From JBLMZW01 sp050259035 (GTDB lineage Bacteria; Bacillota; Syntrophomonadia; Syntrophomonadales; DTU052), in contig JBLMZW010000154.1 in the NCBI GenBank assembly GCA_050259035.1, positions 1-8,636 on the forward strand: DNA of 8,636 bases. The letters are read 5' to 3'. Shown here in pieces: positions 1 to 6,212 of this stretch (position 1 is the first letter of the stretch; every line of letters begins with the position of its first letter). A program made the translations under genes and the position numbers. The notes beneath the pieces were generated by a model. That model had not been told where the DNA came from. It was given only the letters and a program-made list of their open reading frames with translations, and made no database searches.

Positions 1-474
1 AAGTAACCAGATAAAATGACCAACGTCCAGGCTGAAAACCCCCATTACCGCTGCAAAAAAGGCCCCCCGTCGGGAACGCCCGGCAATATATCCCACGATA
101 CCTGCAACTATGGGGTAAACATAAATCGGGTCAATAAACATTTCTTCTGGATCGGCTCCTAAGACTCGTCCCGCAAAAAATAGTAAGAAAGCGGTAACTA
201 CCGCAGCCAATATTGCTCTTATCCATTCATAAGCTTTGCCCGCCCCAGCTAGAACGTAAATGGCCAGGATTACCGGTATGACACCTCCTAGGTTAATTGT
301 CAATCGGCTAGTTATTGGTACATCAATGAAGCTGCCGACAATAATTGCGGCTATTACACCCAGAGCAGCTTTATCACTTAACCTCATCCTGTCCAGCACA
401 CGGTGCCCAATGCCGAAATAGATGAGAATAGAGACTACGAGTAAAGTGAGCATTCCTAGCGGAAATCTAGCCAT
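1..474 (-). CDS. Polytopic membrane protein, DUF1614-like (C-terminus beyond window)
   Basis: Only the first 158 residues are present; the frame is open to the left edge. The start is ATG at 474, preceded by AAAGGAAGG at good spacing. The protein is very hydrophobic, with about five or six likely membrane segments: roughly residues 5-21, 37-52, 61-77, 86-101, 118-132 and 138-158. Short polar turns separate them, among them HRVLDRMRLSDKAA near 24-37, GADPEE near 106-111 and RSRR near 133-136. The opening (MARFPLG), the RLSDKAALG stretch and an INLGG motif near 60-64 resemble, from memory, the DUF1614 family of membrane proteins found in Clostridia and archaea, whose function is unknown. It lies beyond the fni terminator, so it is probably transcribed separately, but I see no convincing promoter in the roughly 60 bases before it. 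Being a membrane gene is certain; the family name is moderately supported. Confidence 0.75.
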   Translation of the reverse strand, partial: MARFPLGMLTLLVVSILIYFGIGHRVLDRMRLSDKAALGVIAAIIVGSFIDVPITSRLTINLGGVIPVILAIYVLAGAGKAYEWIRAILAAVVTAFLLFFAGRVLGADPEEMFIDPIYVYPIVAGIVGYIAGRSRRGAFFAAVMGVFSLDVGHFIWLL

Positions 475-529
475 GAATACCTTCCTTTCAGGTTTTAATA
501 TCATAGATAGATTTCCCCGATAGAGTTAT

Positions 530-569
530 AAAAATGTAATAGCCGGTTCTCTAATGAACCGGCTATTAC
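530..569 (-). terminator. Rho-independent terminator after fni
   Basis: A perfect 14-bp inverted repeat (536-549 with 556-569) encloses a 6-base loop. On the minus strand the stem is followed by A and then five T residues (534-530). There is no T tract on the plus-strand side, so it acts on leftward transcription. It lies about 30 bases after the fni stop and ends the mobA-fni unit. Confidence 0.9.
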
Positions 570-599
570 TCTACAAATATGCAATAATAACCATCTGTT

Positions 600-1658
600 C
601 TAAACATTATTTCTATTAGCCCATCTTCCAATGTCAATGCCTCTACAATTCAGCCACTTGGCTGTATCTCCCCGAATAATAAGTGGTAAGGTGAAAACAT
701 CTTCTAAATTAGCCGCTCCGGCCATGAGCGCCGCACATTTCATCTCATAGGCATAGCCCTCAACTACTCTCCGAAGTCCGCTCAAACCTGAGTCTAGCAA
801 TACTTTTAGAAAGAATCCTGCTACACCCACAATATCTGCCCCCAGAGACAATGCTTTCACCGCTTGCAGTCCGTCATTTATTCCCCCTGATGCTATTACC
901 GTTATGGGGAAGTTCATGTCAGAGATCTCGCTAAGTGAGACAGATGTCGGTATTCCCCAGGACAAGAATTCGGGATTTAGGAGGCCCCCTCGTTTTAGTT
1001 CAATTGCCATAAAATTGGTTCCCCCGTGTCCACCCACATCTATAAACCTGACACCAGCATCATAAAGTCTTTGTCCAGCCTCACGGCTTATCCCAAAGCC
1101 TACCTCTTTTGCAATTACCGGAACCGGAGATACTTCCATGATCTCCTTAATATTATCCAATAAACCTCGAAAACAACGATCCCCCTCAACCATAGCCAAT
1201 TCTTGTGCGGTATTTAGATGTAGCTGCAACCCGTCCGCTTCGATCATCTCCACAGCCCGTAATGCCTCTGCAGGTTGGGTTGAAGCCGATACATTAGCTA
1301 AAACCACACCATCCGGATTGACCTTCCGCACCACTTTAAAACTGCTTACAGTAAAGGGATCATTTAGGGCTATCGTTTGGGAACCCACAGCCAGACCGAT
1401 GTTCATTGCCCCTGCAACCTCAGCTAAATTCCGGTTAATTTCAACAGCTTCTTCTATTCCGCCTGTCATGGCGTTAATTATTAAAGGGATAGATAACTCC
1501 TTGCCTAAGAAAGGAGCCTTTAAATTAACCTCTTTTAGATCAAGTTCCGGGACGGCCTGGTGAATTAATACAACATCTTCCAAACCGTTGGAAAACTTCA
1601 GGTCATCCATATTGAGCGCCAGATTAATATGCTCCATTTTGCGTCTGCTTCGTATCAT
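600..1658 (-). CDS. fni: Type 2 isopentenyl-diphosphate delta-isomerase (FMN-dependent)
   Basis: This enzyme interconverts isopentenyl and dimethylallyl diphosphate in the cytoplasm, using reduced FMN and a divalent metal. At 352 residues it has the normal length of the Fni/Idi2 family. Visible family motifs are the N-terminal RSRRKMEHI (3-11, substrate phosphate binding), NAMTGG (62-67), GSQ (92-94), HLNTAQE (148-153 region, where Gln152 and Glu153 match the catalytic/metal-binding pair), AKEVGFGIS (183-191), DVGGHGGTN (207-215, flavin phosphate loop) and SGGINDG (257-263). The protein is a TIM barrel with no membrane segment. Its ATG overlaps the mobA stop codon as ATGA (1655-1658), which implies translational coupling; its own ribosome binding site is weak. 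Because IspH already makes both isomers, an isomerase is usually a balancing rather than obligatory enzyme in MEP-pathway bacteria. A strong terminator follows. Confidence 0.95.
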   Translation of the reverse strand: MIRSRRKMEHINLALNMDDLKFSNGLEDVVLIHQAVPELDLKEVNLKAPFLGKELSIPLIINAMTGGIEEAVEINRNLAEVAGAMNIGLAVGSQTIALNDPFTVSSFKVVRKVNPDGVVLANVSASTQPAEALRAVEMIEADGLQLHLNTAQELAMVEGDRCFRGLLDNIKEIMEVSPVPVIAKEVGFGISREAGQRLYDAGVRFIDVGGHGGTNFMAIELKRGGLLNPEFLSWGIPTSVSLSEISDMNFPITVIASGGINDGLQAVKALSLGADIVGVAGFFLKVLLDSGLSGLRRVVEGYAYEMKCAALMAGAANLEDVFTLPLIIRGDTAKWLNCRGIDIGRWANRNNV

Positions 1659-2257
1659 ATAACTCTTCTCGCCATCTCTTGAGCTTTACGCAGGTCATCA
1701 CGATTGTTGACATTATAAAATAGCACATTCGGATCACCAAATTTCTTTATCGTCTCTTCCTGTATATATAGAATATCGAGTAATTCATAAACCCTGCTAA
1801 TCTTCAAGTGCCCTTGTTTTAACTCCCTTTCAATGACCTGGAGGCATTTTCTCTGGTATACAGCGAACAGGGGCTCCATGTTATTTCCGATTATCGGCAC
1901 AACGACATCAGATTCCCCCGCAACCTCTATCATGTACTTCGCCATATCCATGTTAAGAAAAGGCATGTCACAGGCAACGGTTAGAATGATATTGTTTGAA
2001 GTGTGAATTAATCCAGAATGAACACCAGACAGTGGCCCCTTGCCCGGAATAATATCTGTAACTACCCGGACTTTATCATTACTATATTTTACATATTCCT
2101 GGGGTTCGTTAGTGACAATAATTACTTCATCTAATTCGGCAGTTAGCTTGCCTAAAACATTATCAATGATTCTCTTTCCATTGATTTCAATAAATGCTTT
2201 GTTGCTTTGCATACGAGTGCTGCGCCCTCCGGCCAGCACTACGCCAGTAACATTCAC
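1655..2257 (-). CDS. mobA: Molybdenum cofactor guanylyltransferase
   Basis: MobA transfers GMP from GTP to molybdopterin-bound molybdenum to make the guanine dinucleotide cofactor of DMSO-reductase-type enzymes such as formate dehydrogenases. The frame is open upstream to 2395, but a GTG at 2257 is preferred. It gives 200 residues, the family size; it places the nucleotide-binding motif VLAGGRSTRM at 7-16 as expected; and GGGGTGAT sits about 6 bases before it. Upstream starts would run through the fmdB terminator hairpin. Further motifs are DIIPGKGPLSG (68-78), ACDMPF (95-100, metal-binding Asp97), EPLFAVY (128-134) and NVNNRDDL (182-189). The usual RMGxDK sequence is RMQSNK here (15-20); Arg and Lys are kept. 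No other cofactor gene is in the window. The gene overlaps fni by 4 bases. A related nucleotidyltransferase is a less likely alternative. Confidence 0.92.
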   Translation of the reverse strand: MNVTGVVLAGGRSTRMQSNKAFIEINGKRIIDNVLGKLTAELDEVIIVTNEPQEYVKYSNDKVRVVTDIIPGKGPLSGVHSGLIHTSNNIILTVACDMPFLNMDMAKYMIEVAGESDVVVPIIGNNMEPLFAVYQRKCLQVIERELKQGHLKISRVYELLDILYIQEETIKKFGDPNVLFYNVNNRDDLRKAQEMARRVI

Positions 2258-2329
2258 GATGATATCACCCCATACCAGGATTTTAACAATAAAATTCACT
2301 GGTTTGCTTGGTCTTATCGTTGGTTCAAC

Positions 2330-2354
2330 AAAAAAGCTGCCAACTGGCAGCTTT
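2330..2354 (-). terminator. Rho-independent terminator after fmdB
   Basis: The inverted repeat 2333-2341 with 2346-2354 forms a 9-bp stem around a 4-base loop. On the minus strand it runs into six T residues (2335-2330, partly shared with the A-T base of the stem). It begins 8 bases after the fmdB stop. This separates the cmk-plsC-ispH-fmdB group from mobA-fni. The 70 or so bases between it and the mobA GTG must then hold the mobA promoter or rely on read-through; I see only weak -10-like AT-rich sequence there. Confidence 0.88.
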
Positions 2355-2361
2355 ATATCCC

Positions 2362-2580
2362 TCAGCCGGTTCCAGCCTGTCCGCATCCGGCACAACTGTC
2401 AGGCAGTTTAGATCTGACAGGGACTAAAGATTTCCCTCCCGGCGAATAAAACGGAGAGAGAAGCTGCCTAACTTTGGCATGATCACATTCAGGACATCTT
2501 ACTTTATCTTTATCAGCGTTCGATACCCGAATATTAAATACATGCCCACATTTCTCGCATTTAAAATCAAAGAACGGCAA
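2362..2580 (-). CDS. FmdB-family small zinc ribbon protein
   Basis: This is a 72-residue cytoplasmic protein with a typical FmdB-type zinc ribbon. It begins MPFFDFKC and has CxxC pairs at Cys8/Cys11 and Cys29/Cys32 separated by 17 residues. The RQLLSPF segment that follows (38-44) is also a family feature. An additional CxxC pair (Cys63/Cys66) near the C-terminus could bind metal or be redox active. The start codon is TTG at 2580, supported by GGGAGGT about 8 bases upstream and by the exact match of the first residues to the family. The biochemical role is unknown; the name comes from a putative regulator near formamidase genes and should not be read as function. The gene lies 32 bases after the IspH-S1 stop and just before a terminator, so it is probably the last gene of that operon. 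Confidence 0.88.
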   Translation of the reverse strand: MPFFDFKCEKCGHVFNIRVSNADKDKVRCPECDHAKVRQLLSPFYSPGGKSLVPVRSKLPDSCAGCGQAGTG

Positions 2581-2612
2581 TCTGCCTGACCTCCCTGACT
2601 TCCTTATTTTTT

Positions 2613-4700
2613 TTAAATTTCCTGATTGTTTGGTTGGATCGACTCTTCGAAAGAACTCATGGAATTCGTTGGTTCTCCTTGTTGGTTATCTATATACTCC
2701 CTCGTAAATTTATCGTCCGCACCTTCATCGGCCTCCTTTATACTGAGGCCAATTCTTCTTTTTTCCGGATCCAGACCGATTACTTTAACCTTAACTATCT
2801 GTTCAACCTTAACAACATCTTCAGTATTAACCACTCTGCGATTTGCCAGCTGGGATATATGAACCAACCCATCTACCCCCGGTCGAAGTTCTACAAAAGC
2901 TCCAAAGGCAGCAAGGCGTACCACCTTGCCTTCTACAATACTACCAACGGGGAATTCTTCCAGGGCTGTTTCCCATGGGCTCTTCAATACTCTCTTACGA
3001 CTAAGAGATACCCTTTCGGTCTCCGGGTTGGCGTTTAAAACGTATACTTCAATTTCCTGACCCTCATCTAGAACATCACTTGGTTTATTTATACGAATAT
3101 GATCAATTTCAGAAATATGCAAAAGGCCTTCGAATCCGCCCAGATCAATAAATGCCCCGTAATCAGTCAGCCTTTTAACCTTCCCAGTTCGAACCTGTCC
3201 CTCAACTATTTCATCCCAGAATTTCTGTTTACCAGCTTCCTTTTCCGCTTCTAAAAGTTTGCGTCTGGATACTACCACCTGAGATCCGCGCCGTTTGTTA
3301 CGATTGAACTCCAGTATCCTGTATTCCAAATCCTGTCCAATATAATTTTCAAGATCTTTTACATAACCATCCTCTACTTGAGATGCCGGCAGGAACCCTA
3401 CAACTCCCAGGTCAACCAACAGTCCTCCCTTAACCAATTTCAAAACCGTTCCACGAACAATACTATCCGCATTGAACGCTTCCTGCAATTCATCCAAAAC
3501 CTTTTCTTGATCAACACGGCGTTTGGACAGTAATATTGTTCCATCATCATCCCATCGAAGCACCAGGACTTTAACCTCATCTCCAACTTTGACAACTTCT
3601 TTGGGAGAGCTTATATCATGAGTTGATAGTTCTCTTAGCGGAATAATGCCTTCTGACTTTCCGCCGACATCTACCATAACCTCATCATTATTAATTTGTA
3701 TTATTGTACCCTTGATGATGGTCCCTCTTTCAACCTCTTTCATTGTTTCGGCCATTTCAGCCTCTAACTGGGCAAAAGAGGCTTCCCTAACGGTGGTTGC
3801 GGAATCATTATCATTCGCCTTGTTTAACTCTAACTCCGCTTCATCTGTGGTAATATGGGCTGCGTTTGCATCAATTTCCGACATCCAATCTACTACCTCC
3901 TTAATTAGCCAATCCGGCGTCGAGGCGCCCGCCGTGACACCAACCCTATCAATCCCACTAAACCATCTTCGTTCAAGATCCTTTATACTTTCGATATGAT
4001 AGGTGGTCACTCCGCACGCTTCACAGACCTTTACTAGGGACCTGGTGTTGGAACTTGAATGATCGCCAATTACCACCATCAAGTCGACATTTCGAGCCAG
4101 TTTAGCAGACATCGCCTGCCTTTTGGCTGTCGACCCACATATTGTATTATGGGCCCTGATTTCTCGCGTATGTGAAACCAGTTCCGCTACCACCTGATGG
4201 TATTCGACTGTTCTTTTGGTAGTCTGGCTGACTACCGCCACCTTTTCAAACCATGGCAGGTTGTCTACATCTTCCGAAGCGGAGACAACCATAGCCCCCG
4301 GTCCCGCCCAACCGAGAATTCCCTTAACTTCCGGGTGTTCCTTGTCGCCCACGATCACTACCCGGTAGCCTTCCTCGGCCATTTTCCTGGCCTTGTCCTG
4401 TACCTTCTTGACCAGAGGACAGGTCGCATCGATGATAGCTAGTCCCTTATCTCTGGCCAACGATAAAACATCAGGAGTTACGCCGTGTGCCCTAATTATA
4501 ATTCCACCAGTATCAATACTGGCTAAGTCCTCAATTAATTCAATGCCCTTATTGGATAATTCTTTAGTAACCCTCTGGTTATGCACAAGTGGGCCCAAAG
4601 TATACCAATTCCCACCTGAAGCAGGAGCATTCAACGCCATCTCAAGGGCTCTTTTCACCCCGTAGCAAAACCCGGCATTTTCAGCAATTAATACCTGCAA
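2613..4700 (-). CDS. ispH: Bifunctional HMBPP reductase (IspH) / S1 RNA-binding protein fusion
   Basis: A 695-residue protein joins two normally separate proteins. Residues 1-278 are IspH, the iron-sulfur enzyme that reduces HMBPP to IPP and DMAPP, the last MEP-pathway step. The three cluster cysteines are Cys12 (AGFCYGVKRA), Cys94 (DATCPLV) and Cys188 (NTICGST). Also present are GPLVHN, RAHGV, HPEV with its Glu, SSSNT and TAGASTP, so the active site looks complete. An acidic linker (about 280-320) leads to four S1 domains at about 325-397, 413-480, 499-568 and 584-655. The last two are the most canonical (DYGAFIDLGG..GLLHISE and AFGAFVELRPGVDGLVHIS). The S1 part resembles the four-domain YpfD-type protein of Firmicutes rather than six-domain E. 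coli S1. The preferred start is TTG at 4700, with GGGGTG 6 bases upstream, giving MQVLIAENAGFC; a GTG at 4709 overlaps that ribosome binding site. A weak -10-like TATAAA lies at 4722-4727. The fusion is known in Clostridia. Confidence 0.95.
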   Translation of the reverse strand: MQVLIAENAGFCYGVKRALEMALNAPASGGNWYTLGPLVHNQRVTKELSNKGIELIEDLASIDTGGIIIRAHGVTPDVLSLARDKGLAIIDATCPLVKKVQDKARKMAEEGYRVVIVGDKEHPEVKGILGWAGPGAMVVSASEDVDNLPWFEKVAVVSQTTKRTVEYHQVVAELVSHTREIRAHNTICGSTAKRQAMSAKLARNVDLMVVIGDHSSSNTRSLVKVCEACGVTTYHIESIKDLERRWFSGIDRVGVTAGASTPDWLIKEVVDWMSEIDANAAHITTDEAELELNKANDNDSATTVREASFAQLEAEMAETMKEVERGTIIKGTIIQINNDEVMVDVGGKSEGIIPLRELSTHDISSPKEVVKVGDEVKVLVLRWDDDGTILLSKRRVDQEKVLDELQEAFNADSIVRGTVLKLVKGGLLVDLGVVGFLPASQVEDGYVKDLENYIGQDLEYRILEFNRNKRRGSQVVVSRRKLLEAEKEAGKQKFWDEIVEGQVRTGKVKRLTDYGAFIDLGGFEGLLHISEIDHIRINKPSDVLDEGQEIEVYVLNANPETERVSLSRKRVLKSPWETALEEFPVGSIVEGKVVRLAAFGAFVELRPGVDGLVHISQLANRRVVNTEDVVKVEQIVKVKVIGLDPEKRRIGLSIKEADEGADDKFTREYIDNQQGEPTNSMSSFEESIQPNNQEI

Positions 4701-4758
4701 GATATACACCCCATCGGATCTTTTATATACTTCTAATTAAACAAGTAAAAATCCTGCC

Positions 4759-5349
4759 TTACCGTTGCAAAAGATTCATAATTCTACCCATTATATCCCT
4801 GCTTATTTCTTCCAGTACTGTTGTATTTACCTTGGTCCCATAATCTTTATAGTCTACCGGATCACCATAAATAATTTTCACTGGTGAAAACCAACTAAGG
4901 GGAAACACCTTCTTGGTACCGATACATGCTACCGGAACTACCAATGCTTGTGTTTTCATAGCAAAGAGTGCAATGCCATGGTGTGGTTTGGAAATCTCCC
5001 CTGTCTTACTGCGAGTGCCTTCAGGAAAGAGACCAAGAACCTCTCCATTTTCGAGAACCTCAAGGCCCATTCTAAGAGCCTTTCTGTCCGGCACGCCCCG
5101 CTTTACAGGGAAAGCATTAATACTTTCAAAAAACTTGGCCAATATTTTGTTTTCCCAGAACTCATCCTTGGCCATATAATGAATCGGTCGTTTTAGATAG
5201 GCTGCAATTACTACCGGATCCCACCCACTGGCATGATTAGCTGCGACAATAACTGGTCCCGACATCGGAAACTTTTCCAGACCCTCGGTCTTAACCCGTC
5301 CTAGAAAAAACAAAAAGCGGGCAATCCATCTTAATACCCTGTAAACCAA
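4759..5349 (-). CDS. plsC: 1-acyl-sn-glycerol-3-phosphate acyltransferase
   Basis: This 196-residue PlsC-type acyltransferase adds the second acyl chain to lysophosphatidic acid to make phosphatidic acid at the inner face of the membrane. The catalytic NHASGWD motif (His39, Asp44) is intact. So are KDEFW (61-65), FPVKRG (80-85) and FPEGTRS (108-114, glycerophosphate binding), and a VVPVACIG segment follows. The hydrophobic N-terminal stretch (about 4-17) could anchor it to the membrane. The start is TTG at 5349, with GGGGGGGAG about 7 bases upstream. That ribosome binding site lies inside the last codons of cmk, and the two genes are only 2 bases apart, so translation is probably coupled. The cmk-plsC-ispH order is usual in Clostridia. 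Acyl donor (acyl-ACP or acyl-CoA) cannot be told from sequence. Confidence 0.93.
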   Translation of the reverse strand: MVYRVLRWIARFLFFLGRVKTEGLEKFPMSGPVIVAANHASGWDPVVIAAYLKRPIHYMAKDEFWENKILAKFFESINAFPVKRGVPDRKALRMGLEVLENGEVLGLFPEGTRSKTGEISKPHHGIALFAMKTQALVVPVACIGTKKVFPLSWFSPVKIIYGDPVDYKDYGTKVNTTVLEEISRDIMGRIMNLLQR

Positions 5350-5351
5350 TC

Positions 5352-6010
5352 CTATGCTCCCCCCCGAATAACCTGGATAACCTTACTTAGGACCTCTTCA
5401 CTTGATAGTTCACTGGTATCAATTAATACTGAATCCGGTGTCACTTTTAAAGCGCCTACTTTACGTTCACTATCCATCTGATCTCTATTCTTTATCTCAT
5501 TTCTAAGCGAATCCATGTCAACCTGGTATCCTTTGGCTTCAAGCTCCTGAGCTCTTCTTCGTGTCCTTTCCTCAATTGAAGCCGTAAGGAAAAACTTGTG
5601 TTCTGCATCGGGCAAGACGCAATGGGTATATCCCGCCCATCCATCACCACATCACAACTTCGGGCCAAATCCTGTTGTTGTGCTACCATTATCTGGCGCA
5701 CCCCTTCGTCTTCCGCCACTGTGGATACCAATCGCGATACTTCAGGGCTTCTGATATCGTCGGTAATATCCTGTGCGTCACAAAAAACCAATAACCCATT
5801 CGAACCGGGACTTAGGCTTATACTGGTTCTTAGAGCCAGATCTCTTAAAAGAACCTTATCTTTAATATCAATCTTCTCTTTTAAAACCTTCCAGGCTAAT
5901 GCCCTATACATGGCACCCGTATCTATGTAGAGGATACCAAGTTTTTCTGCTATTTTTCTGGCGACTGTGCTTTTTCCAGCACCAGCAGGGCCATCGATGG
6001 CTACCTTCAT
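5352..6010 (-). pseudogene. cmk: Cytidylate (CMP/dCMP) kinase, interrupted by a frameshift
   Basis: Cmk phosphorylates CMP and dCMP to the diphosphates in the cytoplasm. The gene reads in two frames. The first starts at ATG 6010 (GGTAGGGAT upstream) and gives about 128 good residues: the P-loop GPAGAGKST at 7-15, DTGAMYRALAW from 31, and VVMDGRDI up to codon 5629-5627. It then runs out of family likeness and stops at 5492. The second frame carries the rest, from about CVLPDAEHKFFLTAS (codon 5621-5619) through EERTRRR, NRDQMDSER and the C-terminus, to TAG at 5352. The two halves make a Cmk of about 219-220 residues, normal for the family. The Gly-Thr expected after DGRDI, part of the CMP site, is absent in the first frame. 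The net change is loss of one base (or four). Neither half alone should be active. Both halves are otherwise well conserved, so this is either a sequencing/assembly error or a very recent mutation. Confidence 0.9.
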
Positions 6011-6044
6011 AATTTATATCCCTACCTCGTTCACATTCGTAACT

Positions 6045-6073
6045 ATTTTAGCATACACCTCGAAAAAAATAAT
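6045..6073 (-). promoter_or_regulatory. Possible extended -10 promoter upstream of cmk
   Basis: On the minus strand TGCTAAAAT (6053-6045) matches an extended -10 box and lies about 35 bases before the cmk ATG. An AT-rich T run (TTATTT at 6072-6067) stands where a -35 would be but matches the consensus poorly. It is in the 202-base gap between aroA and cmk, the largest internal gap, where a new transcript could begin. I see no good terminator after aroA, so read-through from tyrA-aroA is also likely. Confidence 0.35.
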
Positions 6074-6212
6074 GCGGAATAAATCTTCTGGTAGTATCAC
6101 TCCATTATTACGTTCACTGAGTTCAAACCCTTATTGATGAATTATGGGGATTAATAAGAAAGGATTTATCACACCAGACGTGTACAAAAAGGTTTCCTAG
6201 TTATCTTGGCAA

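Noticed and set aside
1138..1563. A 141-codon plus-strand open frame opposite fni
   Set aside because: It is antisense to a well-conserved gene, has no family likeness and low-complexity Ser/Thr-rich composition; a shadow of the real gene. The other plus-strand frames opposite mobA, ispH-S1, plsC, cmk, aroA and tyrA were dropped for the same reason.
2258..2395. N-terminal 46-residue extension of MobA
   Set aside because: It would start inside fmdB, run through the terminator hairpin, and precede the motif that is normally near residue 8; the GTG at 2257 has a proper ribosome binding site.
5492..5626. The tail of the first cmk frame as a genuine alternative C-terminus
   Set aside because: It does not resemble the Cmk family, while the other frame over the same bases matches it closely to the normal end.
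6011..6212. Intergenic gap between aroA and cmk as a small RNA or riboswitch
   Set aside because: I found no stable hairpin, terminator or known leader motif, only a possible -10 box and weak dispersed 6-bp repeats; it also holds no open frame with family likeness.
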